Origin: an uncultured Bacteroidales bacterium
GTDB lineage: Bacteria > Bacteroidota > Bacteroidia > Bacteroidales > UBA932
Assembly: GCA_900316245.1 (NCBI GenBank)
Contig: ONCE01000009.1
Location: 23,423-87,422 of the forward strand
DNA length: 64,000 nucleotides
Direction of reading: 5' to 3'
The notes under the pieces are model-generated. The model was not told where the DNA came from. It saw nothing but the letters and a program-made list of their open reading frames with translations, and searched no databases. How positions within the stretch are numbered: position 1 is the stretch's first letter; each line of letters begins with the position of its first letter. Positions 17,264 to 26,640 of the stretch are shown piece by piece. Position numbers and translations under genes: made by a program.

Positions 17264-20200
17264 TACAGCAGTTTTAGAGAAATCATAAATTCGTTTCCGT
17301 GACGGCCACCGGGGAAGCCTTCGGGGGCAAAGAGGTGTCCGTAACCCAGGGAGAGCGTGGTCTTGAGGTAATTGAAGAACACAATCTCGGTGGTAACCTG
17401 GATACCGGTGCTATAATACATCCGGTGCGGCTCTCCGGGATTCCAGGCACTCAGGCCCGTTCCAAACAGAGAGCACTGGATCCAGGTGGGATACAGGAAG
17501 AGGGCTCCGAAGTCGTTGAGACGGATGGGCCTCAGGTTGAGTTCGGCGGTGGCTTTGGCATAGGAATGCGCCTTGATGGCATCGATGCCGGCACCCGGCA
17601 TGGCCGCAGCCATACGGTACTGAAAGGCGTTGCGGTAGTCGATGCGGTTGTTGCGGAAGCCGCCAAAATAGGAATTGCCAAAGGCCGATGCGGGATCACC
17701 GAAGGAGTGACCGCCGGCCGTACGGAGCCAGAAGTGGGTGTTGCGGTCGATGGGCAGCAGGAAGCCCACATCGGCCGTGGCATCGATGGACGGGAAGAAC
17801 TTCCCGCCGGCCAGGTAGGTGTAACCCGACACGCCAAACTCATAACCCTGCTCCCGCATCACGGCGCCCAGCGTACTGCGCACGCGGGCAATCTTGGCAT
17901 AGGCCGATGCGGTCTGCATGGAACGGATGCCCTTGTCCACCTCGATTTCCTGATACATAGGAAGGGCGTCCATATCACCGTAAGCGGCAATGGAAGCACC
18001 CCAGGACTTGTTGTACGGGGATACCAAGGTGTTGCTGTAATCGTAGGACAGGCTTACCATATAACCCTTGCGGCTGCTGCGCATAGGACCGGCCAGATCG
18101 TAGAAATCCGTATGGTTCCAGGCAGCCTTGAGCTTCCAGAAATAATACTTCCACTCAAAGTCTACGTGGAACTTGTTCTTGAGGTCGTTGCTGCTCCAAG
18201 GCGACATACCCACGGCCAGCTTGATGCTGCTGAGGCCCACCGGGTCGCTGAACATAAAGCGGTAACCCAGCACCGGCGTCACGCGGTTCCAGGCCTGCTT
18301 GTCCGTAAAGCCGGTTATAATGGGATAGGCCCCGGTAAAGCGCATCTCCTTGAAAACGTTGTAAGGAGTGATGTTGTTGTAAACATCTCCGAACTCGATT
18401 TTCTTGAGGGGCTGCTTGAGAAGGCCCACCGACTCCAGCGCCTCCACGTTGTTCTCATACGCTTTCTGGCCAAAGAGTTCGATGGCATTGGCATCTTCCA
18501 CCACCTGGCGTTTCAGAGTTACGGGGCGCAGGCCGTCCCGCTCAAATTCAAGGGCCAGCAGTTTCCCGGGAGAAATCTCCAGAGGAGCAAAAAGGCCGAT
18601 GTCCGTATTGGAGAGAAGCTCCATCTCCCCCGTAGTGCGGTTAATCTGCCACAGGTTGGAAACACCGGTATAATAAGAGCTGCCCAGGAGATATTCATCG
18701 TCCAGGGAAAAGCGGAACTGCCCCAGGTTGCTGTCTTCCCAGGTAACCAGTTCACGGGGCTCGAACTTGGCATTGGCCAGTTCTTCGGTGTTGAAGAGCA
18801 TCAGCGTATGCTCTCCGTTGTCTCCCTGCCGGGTCATGGAAATCCACTTGCCGTCATGGCTCACGTCCATATCAAACACGCTCACGCCAAAGGGGAAGGC
18901 ATAAATGATTTCCGGATTTTCAAGGTTACTGTCGTACCGGATGATGGACTGGGTTCCGCCGTTGGAGAACAGACCGTACAGGCGGTCTGTGGCGTTATCG
19001 TACACAATGTTGTTGACGCGCTGGAAGGTGCGCTTCTTGACCACCTTCCTTTTCTGGAGGTCGTACACTTCCAGACCGCGCATCTTGGAATTGTTAAAGG
19101 TAAAGATCAGGCGCTGGTGGTTGCGGTCCAGGGCCACAAAGGCCGGATTGTAAAGCTGGATGCCGTGAATGGGCACCACCGAGCGCTGTTTGCCGGTATT
19201 CAGGTCAATCTCCGTAATGTGGGCAAAGTCTCCGGGGGCGTTCATAGCGGCGTAGGCCTTGCCGGTAGAGGGGTCATACACAAAGGGAGAAACCGATCCC
19301 AGCGGGTCCTTGGTAAGCGGAGTGGTTTCCGTAAGCGGGAACTGACGGATGACGGCCAGGTTTTCTTCCTGGTGCTTTCTCTCCTCTTCTTTCCACTCGT
19401 TCCATACCTGGCGGAGCGGACGTCCGTAGATGTGCTTGAACTGGTTGCCGAAGAAGGTCTTGCTGTCTGCCGTACGGTTGTAAAAACGGATAAGGTTCTC
19501 GTAGCCGTACTGGGCCACCATATAGTTGACAAAGCGGGTTCCGTACAGGTAAGCGTTAGCGCCCACCTGGAAGTCCATGGTGGAGCCTTCCGTTTCCAGG
19601 CCCACGACAGAGAACAGGGGCTCGTTTCCGGCAATGATGCTGCGGAAATACATCTCGTCGTAGCCGCCCAGGGCACGGCCCACACCACCGCCCAGCCAGG
19701 TCTCCATAAAACAGGCAATGCCCTCGTGGTACCAGCGGGGGGCATACCAGCGGGGCACGGTCATATAACTCCAGAGGGCCGAAATGGGCTGCGAGTTGTC
19801 TGTCCCTACCTTGGTCCCGAAAAACTTGCGCCAGCCCAGATCCTTGCGATTATACTTGTCCGTCATCACAACATGCGTGTACTCGTGACAGAAAAGCTGA
19901 CGGTAACGCTCTCCGGACGGATTTACGTAATAGGACATGTTGAGAGGGGCCATGCCAATCTGTATCAGGTTACGCGGCAGGGGCGTTACACCGCCGTTAC
20001 CGTCGTCTTCCCAGTCGGTCAGAAGCAGAAGCGGAGCCTCGGAAACATAAACAGAGTCCGTAGTCCAGATTTGCTCGTGGAGAGCTTTGCCATTCTGGAA
20101 CATACGGACCATATGGGGAATGTAGCGGGACAGGTTCTTGTCAAAGAAAACCAGTCGGGCCTCATCGGTCTTATACTGAAAATAGGTCTGGTTCTGTGCT

Positions 20201-20268
20201 TGCGCGGCAAGCGGCAGAACCAGGACCAGTATCAGTAAACCTATTCGTTTGCCAAGAACCTTTGTCAT
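17263..20268 (-). CDS. Secreted HExxH peptidase-like protein with propeller and probable outer-membrane barrel
   Basis: A 1001-residue protein with a cleavable signal (GLLILVLVLPLAAQAQ). Residues 20-300 resemble the peptidase MA-like/gluzincin fold: zinc motif HEYTH near 130 and a downstream YHEGIACFME giving the third ligand Glu. Residues 320-640 contain TolB/WD40-like blades. The last 350 residues alternate polar and aromatic residues as amphipathic strands and finish EFMISLKLL, ending in a hydrophobic residue like a beta-barrel. I infer an outer-membrane-anchored surface protease or a non-catalytic relative. It is encoded between the tandem-repeat protein and PrsW in one operon. Confidence 0.8.
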   Translation of the reverse strand: MTKVLGKRIGLLILVLVLPLAAQAQNQTYFQYKTDEARLVFFDKNLSRYIPHMVRMFQNGKALHEQIWTTDSVYVSEAPLLLLTDWEDDGNGGVTPLPRNLIQIGMAPLNMSYYVNPSGERYRQLFCHEYTHVVMTDKYNRKDLGWRKFFGTKVGTDNSQPISALWSYMTVPRWYAPRWYHEGIACFMETWLGGGVGRALGGYDEMYFRSIIAGNEPLFSVVGLETEGSTMDFQVGANAYLYGTRFVNYMVAQYGYENLIRFYNRTADSKTFFGNQFKHIYGRPLRQVWNEWKEEERKHQEENLAVIRQFPLTETTPLTKDPLGSVSPFVYDPSTGKAYAAMNAPGDFAHITEIDLNTGKQRSVVPIHGIQLYNPAFVALDRNHQRLIFTFNNSKMRGLEVYDLQKRKVVKKRTFQRVNNIVYDNATDRLYGLFSNGGTQSIIRYDSNLENPEIIYAFPFGVSVFDMDVSHDGKWISMTRQGDNGEHTLMLFNTEELANAKFEPRELVTWEDSNLGQFRFSLDDEYLLGSSYYTGVSNLWQINRTTGEMELLSNTDIGLFAPLEISPGKLLALEFERDGLRPVTLKRQVVEDANAIELFGQKAYENNVEALESVGLLKQPLKKIEFGDVYNNITPYNVFKEMRFTGAYPIITGFTDKQAWNRVTPVLGYRFMFSDPVGLSSIKLAVGMSPWSSNDLKNKFHVDFEWKYYFWKLKAAWNHTDFYDLAGPMRSSRKGYMVSLSYDYSNTLVSPYNKSWGASIAAYGDMDALPMYQEIEVDKGIRSMQTASAYAKIARVRSTLGAVMREQGYEFGVSGYTYLAGGKFFPSIDATADVGFLLPIDRNTHFWLRTAGGHSFGDPASAFGNSYFGGFRNNRIDYRNAFQYRMAAAMPGAGIDAIKAHSYAKATAELNLRPIRLNDFGALFLYPTWIQCSLFGTGLSAWNPGEPHRMYYSTGIQVTTEIVFFNYLKTTLSLGYGHLFAPEGFPGGRHGNEFMISLKLL

Positions 20269-20286
20269 AGCAAAAGTCCCTGACTA

Positions 20287-21480
20287 TTATAACTTAATAG
20301 CGTTGGAAACCACCTCTCCGGTAGCGGCAGCCTGAATGGTGTTAACGATGGTGTTGGCAACAACGCCCGAGTTGGTGCTCATGCTAATGACGCTGGTCAC
20401 GACAGCATTCTGCAGGTTAGGAAGACCTTGCGCAACAGAATTGCAAACCACCTCAGTGGTAATGGCGTTCTGGATGTTACCTACACCGGTAGCGCTCTGG
20501 ACCGTCTCGCTGGTGATGGCGTTCTGGACGGTCTCGTTGGTGATGGCGTTCTGGACGGTCTCGTTGGTGATGGCATTCTGGATGTTACCTACACCGGTAG
20601 CGCTCTGGACAGTCTCGCTGGTCACGGCATTCTGGATGTTACCTACACCGGTAGCGCTCTGGACAGTCTCATTGACGAAAGACTGGAAGTAATCGGCGCT
20701 TTCAGAAGCCATAACTCTCGGGGGGGCTTCTACGAAATAGCCAGCTACTACTGCGCTATTTACGACGGACACCTGCTGCGCTGCGTTAAAGGTCTGGGCG
20801 GCAGCGAGCGTCTGATCGGCCGACAGGAGGTGACCCTTCGCTTCCAGTTCTTCAGCGGCCTTTTCATCATTTTCCAGGGCAGCGGTAAGCTGCTGGTATT
20901 CTACCCACTGGTCGCGGACAAACTTGAGGCGGCTGTCTGCTTCGGCCTTGGCCAGATAGGCATCGGCCGTATCGATGAAACGGGTGGCCAGGCTGTTCTG
21001 CTTCTGGAGGGTAGTATAAGCCAGAGCAGCGTTGGTGGTATTCTGGGCCAGATCCTTGGGGGTTTCTCCACCCAGGGCGGCATTGAGGTCTTCACCGGCC
21101 TTGTCCATAGATGCGCATACATTCTCTACCATGGGACGGACAGCCTTCATATCTTTAAGTACGGACGCGAACTCGGGGATGCCGCCGGCCACTTCTTCCG
21201 ACATATCTGCCAGGGCACCGAACTGCTGGGCACGGGTCTTCATAACCAGGTAAGCGGCGACCAATCCGTTTTTGTACCCTTCGTCGCTAAGGAGGAGTTC
21301 CTGCATGTTGCTGGCTGCTTCCTGGGCAGTCTTGCGGGAAAAGCGGGAGGATTTGGCTACATTGCCACTGGTTTGATCCGTATTGACGGGCCAATCGAAC
21401 ACCTGAGAGGCAATGACACCGAGCAGGCATACGGCAACAACCGATACCACGATGATGAGGAGGCTTTTCTTCTGTTTCAT
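20287..21480 (-). CDS. Membrane-anchored protein with near-identical C-terminal 9/18-residue repeats
   Basis: A 397-residue protein of unknown family. An N-terminal signal anchor (about 5-24) is followed by a helical, Ala-rich region (about 45-260). The C-terminus has tandem repeats: 18-residue units like ETVQSATGVGNIQNAITS and 9-residue units like ETVQNAITN. They are rich in Gln, Asn, Val and Thr, as in beta-solenoids or amyloid-like adhesins. The DNA repeats are almost exact, so copy number may vary between strains. First gene of an operon with the surface peptidase-like protein and PrsW. Its -7 box TATTTTTG is at 21526-21533. Confidence 0.7.
   Translation of the reverse strand: MKQKKSLLIIVVSVVAVCLLGVIASQVFDWPVNTDQTSGNVAKSSRFSRKTAQEAASNMQELLLSDEGYKNGLVAAYLVMKTRAQQFGALADMSEEVAGGIPEFASVLKDMKAVRPMVENVCASMDKAGEDLNAALGGETPKDLAQNTTNAALAYTTLQKQNSLATRFIDTADAYLAKAEADSRLKFVRDQWVEYQQLTAALENDEKAAEELEAKGHLLSADQTLAAAQTFNAAQQVSVVNSAVVAGYFVEAPPRVMASESADYFQSFVNETVQSATGVGNIQNAVTSETVQSATGVGNIQNAITNETVQNAITNETVQNAITSETVQSATGVGNIQNAITTEVVCNSVAQGLPNLQNAVVTSVISMSTNSGVVANTIVNTIQAAATGEVVSNAIKL
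20455..20680 (-). repeat. 27/54-bp tandem repeats inside the repeat-protein gene
   Basis: At least three copies of a 54-bp unit containing TGGATGTTACCTACACCGGT alternate with two 27-bp units built on GTTCTGGACGGTCTCGTTGG. All lengths are multiples of three and differences are single bases, a pattern expected from recent slippage or recombination. Confidence 0.85.
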
Positions 21481-21663
21481 AGGGCTACAGACTTTTTCTT
21501 CTTGGAACTATTAATACACTCGTTGCAAAAATAACAATTTTTCTTAATAATGCATCAGCCATCGGCTTGATTTCTGACACAAAATTAGATAAGTGTCTCA
21601 AGCCCTGCGTCAAAAGACTACAAAACTTTGTAAAAACGCGTACAAATCTCCATTTTTATTTTG

Positions 21664-21671
21664 TACCTTTG
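21664..21671 (+). promoter_or_regulatory. -7 box of the secreted esterase gene
   Basis: TACCTTTG matches TAnnTTTG and lies 21 nt before the chosen ATG. This argues that the in-frame codons upstream of 21693 are not translated. Confidence 0.65.
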
Positions 21672-21692
21672 GACAGAACTAAAAACGCTGAA

Positions 21693-23339
21693 ATGAAAAA
21701 AATCACCCTCCTTCTAGCCTGCCTGCTGCTGTCCCTTTCCGCTGGGGCCCAGCCTGGCCTGCCCGAGCCCGAAAACGTGGTATTTACCCAGCGGGCCTCC
21801 TTCTCCATCGCCTATGGCGGTCCCACCAGAGCGGAAGGCCGCTCCTACAATTTCACCCCTACGTTCTTCATTTATCCGGACACCAGGTTGGATAAGGCCG
21901 ATGCCGAAGCGCTGGTAGCCTCGCTGGATCTCCAGCAGCTGCTGGACAATAACTACGGCACGGCCCTGGTGATAAACCCCACCGGTGAGAAGTACGCCGC
22001 CGAGGCCGATTTTGAAGCCTTTGCCCAGCTGTTCAACCGCTTCCGCGGTCCCGGCAACCTCAAGATTGTGGGCATAGGCAACGGGGCCACCTTTGTGAAC
22101 CAGGTGCTGGCGCCCAAGGCCGGCGGCCAGGTTTCCGGCATCCTCACCATTGGCGGCAAACCCGGCAAGAGCGTAGATCCGGCCGGCGTTCCCGCCTATG
22201 TGGCCGGCAAGGGTGCCGCCAAAGCGGCCAGGCCCTATCTGGCCGTCGTCCATCCCGACGAACCCCTGATGAAGGTGGTGGTGAACCCCGCATCGGCCCC
22301 TTTGAAAGAAATCTTTGCCGATGCCTGGAAGCAGGTGCTGGGCCGCTGCTACCGCTATAACAATTACAACCATACGCACTACGAGGGGGCCAAGCTGGGA
22401 GAGTACGGTTCCTATGAACTGGAGCCCTACCTGGACTGCGAGTCCCTGGGCATCAAGCGCATCATCGTGGAGCAGCCCACCGGAAAGGACACCAAACAAC
22501 TGTGGTACGAGTACTGGCCCGAAGAACTGCTGGAAGGCGCTCCGGCGCATAGTGTTCCCGTGATGGTGCTGCTCCATGGCAACCAGAACGATCCCCGCAC
22601 CCAGGCCGAGACATCCGGCTTTCTCCAAGTAGCGGCCCAGGACCGTTTCTTCGTCGTGGAAATGGAATGGCAGGGCAGCCCCAACTACCAGGGTATGGGC
22701 CATGACGGCATTGAATCCGTGCTGTACCAGCTCTTTGGCAAGTATCCGCAGCTGGATCCTTCCCGCGTTTACGCAGAAGGCCTGAGTGCCGGCTCCATGA
22801 CGGCCACCGCCCTGGGTATCAAGAAATCGCATGTGTTCGCCGCCGTGGGCGGTCATTCCGGCGGCTTGTTTGAAAGGCCGATGCCCGGCCCCTTCCCCAG
22901 CTACGGCCCCATCTGGGCCGAGGCCACCCAGAAGCGCGGCGCCGTGGAGATGCCCTACTGCTCGGTACTGGGAACGGCCGACAACGTGGTACCCTATATC
23001 AAGCCGGATAACTGGAAAGGCAACGGCTACCTCAACGCCTGGAACGCCTATGAGCAGATGAACGGCATGGAAGTGGTGAAGGAACTGGACTTCTACATAG
23101 ACCCCATCTTCGGCCAGCAGCTGCAGGACCGCGAGACCATCGTCACCAACAAGGGAGACGGCATAACCGTGGAAACCGGCCAATTATATAAAGGTAACAT
23201 TCCCCTCATCAAGATAGTAGCCGTGATGGATTACGGCCACTGGAACTTCCAGCCCACCGCCCGCATTATGTGGGACTACTTCAAGCAGTTCCGCAGAGAT
23301 CCTGAAACCAAAAAGCTTATTTACACAGCCCAACAGTAA
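21693..23339 (+). CDS. Secreted alpha/beta-hydrolase (PHB depolymerase/esterase-like)
   Basis: A 548-residue protein with signal peptide MKKITLLLACLLLSLSAGAQ. The catalytic domain occupies the C-terminal half: VMVLLHGNQ oxyanion strand, nucleophile elbow EGLSAGSMTA near residue 370, and later Asp and His (GTADNVVPY and MDYGHWNF). This is the pattern of LpqC/PHB depolymerase-like esterases, many of which remove acetyl or feruloyl groups from plant polysaccharides. The N-terminal 250 residues may be an accessory domain. Its last 23 bp overlap the tail of the GH106 gene on the opposite strand. Polymer specificity is not decidable. Confidence 0.85.
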   Translation: MKKITLLLACLLLSLSAGAQPGLPEPENVVFTQRASFSIAYGGPTRAEGRSYNFTPTFFIYPDTRLDKADAEALVASLDLQQLLDNNYGTALVINPTGEKYAAEADFEAFAQLFNRFRGPGNLKIVGIGNGATFVNQVLAPKAGGQVSGILTIGGKPGKSVDPAGVPAYVAGKGAAKAARPYLAVVHPDEPLMKVVVNPASAPLKEIFADAWKQVLGRCYRYNNYNHTHYEGAKLGEYGSYELEPYLDCESLGIKRIIVEQPTGKDTKQLWYEYWPEELLEGAPAHSVPVMVLLHGNQNDPRTQAETSGFLQVAAQDRFFVVEMEWQGSPNYQGMGHDGIESVLYQLFGKYPQLDPSRVYAEGLSAGSMTATALGIKKSHVFAAVGGHSGGLFERPMPGPFPSYGPIWAEATQKRGAVEMPYCSVLGTADNVVPYIKPDNWKGNGYLNAWNAYEQMNGMEVVKELDFYIDPIFGQQLQDRETIVTNKGDGITVETGQLYKGNIPLIKIVAVMDYGHWNFQPTARIMWDYFKQFRRDPETKKLIYTAQQ

Positions 23340-26300
23340 CGGGGCCCATAAGCCCGGAAGGAAGCAGGTCCGAATCGGCCTGGTAGAAAGTTACCAGCGT
23401 GAAGGCCTGCTTCTTTGCGTCCGGCTGGGCGTCCCCGATGAGGCGGTTCACCCACAGGTTCACCACTTTGATTTCGATGGTGTTCCTGCCGGGGCGCAGC
23501 GGACCGTTCCACTCCACCTTGTACGGGGCTTTCCACAGGAAGGCCACGTGCTCTCCGTTAATGAAGACATCGGCCATCTGGCCCACCTGGCCCAGGTCTA
23601 TCTGCAGGGTAGCCGACAGGGTCTTCTTCTTGACCGTGAAAGTATTTTTATAGGTAGCGATGCCGGAGAAGTACTTCAGGGCCGGGTCGGAAGATTCGGT
23701 CCAGGAGGCGAGCCTGTTCCACTTCTGTACGCCGTCCGGGGCTCCGGGGCCGTCAAAGGACACGCTCCAGGCGCCATCCAGGCGAAGGGTCGCCACGCTC
23801 TGAAGGGGCTTTTCTTCCGGTAGGGGCAGAGCATCCGGAGTGGCCACTACAAACAGGGCCTGGTTGGGCTCCAAGTGAAGGGTATGCCCATTAAGGGCGC
23901 GGTTCAGGCCGCTGCCGGTTTCGGGATTGAGAATCCTCCACGGGCCCTCTGCATCCCGGAGGGTCAGTTCCGTATCCACGGCGGCGTCGCTGAAGTTGCG
24001 GACCCAGTAGATATTCCGGTTACCGTCTTTCCGGTGCACGAAACGGACGCCGGGAACGGAGGTCTGGAAGTCCGGGGCAATGCCGGAACGCTGCAGCCCC
24101 TCCGCCACGCTGCCGGTAAACACGTTGGGACGGCGGGTATGCCAGATGTCCGCCACCAGGCGGATGAACTCAGGGGCATCGCCGCCGAGGCCCGCCATAC
24201 TCACGGGCTCCTTGCCAATGAGGAAAACGCCCTCGGAAACCAACTGGTGCAACTTGGCCAGAATCTCCAGGCTCATATTCTGCGTGTGCTCTCCCAGTAC
24301 AATCACCGGATAATCCCGGGCCGATATGCGGTGCAGCAGGGCGTGCGGGCTGGCGAAGTCATAGGAATAACCGTCCGGCACATCCGGCAGGACCTTGGCA
24401 TAAAGGGCCGTTATGTTGGTGTCCTCCCCGTAGTACCACAGGACATCGGCCACATTGCGGCCGGCCTGCAGCATATAGCAACTGCGGGCCAGGTAATCCA
24501 TCCAGTATTTGGCGTAAGGGGCCCAGGTATCGTGGCGGTTGAACCACTGGCCGAAGAAGAGCAGGCCCAGGCCGGGCTTGTGCGCATCGGAAGGCTGGTG
24601 GGCGCTTTCGTGGATGAAGAAGCGGTTGAGTCCGCTGAGCATTGCCACATCCGCCACCTTCTTCAGGTTGCCGGGGTACCAGCCATAGGCATTGCCCAGC
24701 AGGCCGTTGGTGGTAAAGCTCTCTCCGGCCACAATGTTCTGCCCGTAGATATGGGCCACGGAGGCCGATTCCCGGATATCGGCCTGATAAGAGACGAACG
24801 GACCGGAATCCTCCGTCCAGATGGCCGCCATAGGCACGGTGGCGCTGCGCTTGGGATCCATTCCGTCTCCCACGAAGGTGCGCCCGTTCTCGTGGCTTTC
24901 CGTATAGCGGCCCTTCATCCCGTATTCGGCCGCCAGCTGGTTCACGCGGTCGTAATTGGCGGCAAAGAGTTCTCCCAGGGTTTCCCTCCAGTCAAAGAGG
25001 AAGCCCTCGGTCTGCTTGGTGCTGCCCAGGATTTCACCGGCCAGGGCCGGCAGCCACGTCCGCAATTCATACCCCCGGGCCTGGCGGAAGGCCGCTTCCA
25101 TCCTGGGGGTCCAGGTCATATAGTCGGCCTCATAACTGTCTATCATCAGGTATTGGATGCCCCGCTGGCCCAGCAGGCCTCCGGAGGCTTCCTTATACAT
25201 ATCTAAATAAGTGTGGAAGTAACGGGACCAGGCATCCGGATCCAGTTTGTCCACTTCCAGGCCGGTAGCCTCTTCCGGAGCGGGATGGTTCTGCTTGCCG
25301 GTGAGGGAGGCGCCAAAGCGGTAGATGCGCCAGCGGCCGGCGGGAACCTCCCAACTGAAACTACCATCCTCCCCTACCAGAGCGGTCAAATCCCGCACTT
25401 CCTGGATGGGGGCGTCGGAGGCCGGGGTGGCATAAGTTCCCAAATCAATGGGGGTGGCAAAACCCGCCTTCTCCTCGGCGTGATTCACCTTATACACGGT
25501 ATGTAGCACCCACTCGTGAATCTTGGTGCCCGTGGGCATAACGACGGGAACTCCATAATCGGCCAGGCTGTAGTCCGGCTGGGGGTTCACCACCAGAATC
25601 CGGAAGTACCGGGCCGTGGTCTCGGGGAGGGAAATGGTCACCCTGGGCATAAAGGAGGAAGGAATCCGGCAGACCTCCTTCCATTCCTTCCCGTCCTGGC
25701 TGCACTGGAGACTGTTGTCCCAGTGACGCGTGGCATCGAAGATTCCCTGTTCCTGCCCGCCCGCCAGGGTCATCGAACGGACGGTCACGGGCTGGGGAAA
25801 ACTGTACTGGAGCCAGGCGTGTGTCCCGGAAGGATTGATGGCCAGTTCCTTGCCGTCAGCGATGTCTCCGTTGGAAAGCTGCTCAATAGTAAACGCTCCC
25901 CCGCTGGAAGAAACCACGGCTCCCAGCTGGGCCAGACTCTTTTCCGCGTCCGGCAGACGGACCGCCACTACGGCTATGTCCTCATACCAGGGGTCTATCT
26001 TCTCAAACACCGGGGCATAGATACCGGCATCGGCATTGAGGAACTTGCCAATGGTGCGGTAGGGTTCCGGCAGCCGGAACTGCATCGGACGGCCGGTACC
26101 GGTGCACTCGAAGGTGCGCCAGGTGAGCTTTTTCATAGCATCGGCCGGTTGTACCCAGGGACCTCCGGTGGAGCTCCAGCCGGGGGCCGAAGCCACGCCC
26201 ACCTCCATCCCCAGCGAATCGGCCAGGCGGATGGCATAGGAGAAACTCTCCTTCCAGGCGTCGCTCAGGTAGGGGCGCCGCTTCACGATGGGAGAATGGC

Positions 26301-26532
26301 CCTGCATCACGGAACCGCCGGCATCGAACTGATGGAAACCGGCGATGCCCGAGCGGTGCATCCATTCCAAATCTTTCCGGATACCGTCGTTGCTGATGTT
26401 CCCGTCCATCCAGTGCCACCACACACGAGGGTAGGCCTCCCGGGGAGGATTGGCAAAACCGTCAAGGTCTTGGGAAAAAGCGGCCAGACCCGTACAGGCG
26501 GCCAGGATCAGAGTCAGTGTTATCTTTTTCAT
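23317..26532 (-). CDS. GH106-like alpha-L-rhamnosidase, secreted
   Basis: A 1071-residue enzyme with a signal peptide (MKKITLTLILAACTGLAAFSQ). The mature start PPREAYPRVWWHWMDGNIS, followed by GIRKDLEWMHRSGIAGFHQFD, is the GH106 signature. A TIM-barrel core, beta-sandwich inserts and a C-terminal galactose-binding-like domain (FINGEHVAFLWKAPYKVEW) follow. It releases L-rhamnose from pectin or plant glycosides. The gene is transcribed divergently from rhaB-I-T-D, which fits release outside and catabolism inside. The upstream in-frame TTG overlaps the -7 box, so ATG 26532 is used. Confidence 0.9.
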   Translation of the reverse strand: MKKITLTLILAACTGLAAFSQDLDGFANPPREAYPRVWWHWMDGNISNDGIRKDLEWMHRSGIAGFHQFDAGGSVMQGHSPIVKRRPYLSDAWKESFSYAIRLADSLGMEVGVASAPGWSSTGGPWVQPADAMKKLTWRTFECTGTGRPMQFRLPEPYRTIGKFLNADAGIYAPVFEKIDPWYEDIAVVAVRLPDAEKSLAQLGAVVSSSGGAFTIEQLSNGDIADGKELAINPSGTHAWLQYSFPQPVTVRSMTLAGGQEQGIFDATRHWDNSLQCSQDGKEWKEVCRIPSSFMPRVTISLPETTARYFRILVVNPQPDYSLADYGVPVVMPTGTKIHEWVLHTVYKVNHAEEKAGFATPIDLGTYATPASDAPIQEVRDLTALVGEDGSFSWEVPAGRWRIYRFGASLTGKQNHPAPEEATGLEVDKLDPDAWSRYFHTYLDMYKEASGGLLGQRGIQYLMIDSYEADYMTWTPRMEAAFRQARGYELRTWLPALAGEILGSTKQTEGFLFDWRETLGELFAANYDRVNQLAAEYGMKGRYTESHENGRTFVGDGMDPKRSATVPMAAIWTEDSGPFVSYQADIRESASVAHIYGQNIVAGESFTTNGLLGNAYGWYPGNLKKVADVAMLSGLNRFFIHESAHQPSDAHKPGLGLLFFGQWFNRHDTWAPYAKYWMDYLARSCYMLQAGRNVADVLWYYGEDTNITALYAKVLPDVPDGYSYDFASPHALLHRISARDYPVIVLGEHTQNMSLEILAKLHQLVSEGVFLIGKEPVSMAGLGGDAPEFIRLVADIWHTRRPNVFTGSVAEGLQRSGIAPDFQTSVPGVRFVHRKDGNRNIYWVRNFSDAAVDTELTLRDAEGPWRILNPETGSGLNRALNGHTLHLEPNQALFVVATPDALPLPEEKPLQSVATLRLDGAWSVSFDGPGAPDGVQKWNRLASWTESSDPALKYFSGIATYKNTFTVKKKTLSATLQIDLGQVGQMADVFINGEHVAFLWKAPYKVEWNGPLRPGRNTIEIKVVNLWVNRLIGDAQPDAKKQAFTLVTFYQADSDLLPSGLMGPVTVGLCK

Positions 26533-26550
26533 AGGGCTAGCAGTCTGATA

Positions 26551-26619
26551 CAAAGATAACGATAAATGTCAATTCTTCCACAAAACCCTTCTTTCTAACA
26601 AAATTGTCTGCTATCTTTG
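26551..26619. promoter_or_regulatory. Divergent promoters of the rhamnose locus
   Basis: TATCTTTG on the minus strand (26551-26558) serves the GH106 gene and TATCTTTG on the plus strand (26612-26619) serves rhaB. They are 53 bp apart in an A/T-rich intergenic region that would hold any rhamnose-responsive operator. No clear operator repeat was found and no regulator gene is adjacent. Confidence 0.7.
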
Positions 26620-26640
26620 TAGTATAACCACACACCAACT

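Noticed and set aside
17299-20238. A 979-codon plus-strand frame opposite the peptidase/barrel gene, and similar long frames opposite the S41 protease, acyl-CoA ligase, acyltransferase and pheT
   Set aside because: High GC and codon bias create long antisense frames; none shows a family motif, a promoter or a sensible start.
20455-20680. CRISPR array
   Set aside because: Repeats are contiguous, multiples of three, in frame and without unique spacers; they encode protein repeats.
21567-21692. Upstream start for the secreted esterase
   Set aside because: The added codons include the promoter -7 box at 21664-21671, and the signal peptide begins at 21693.
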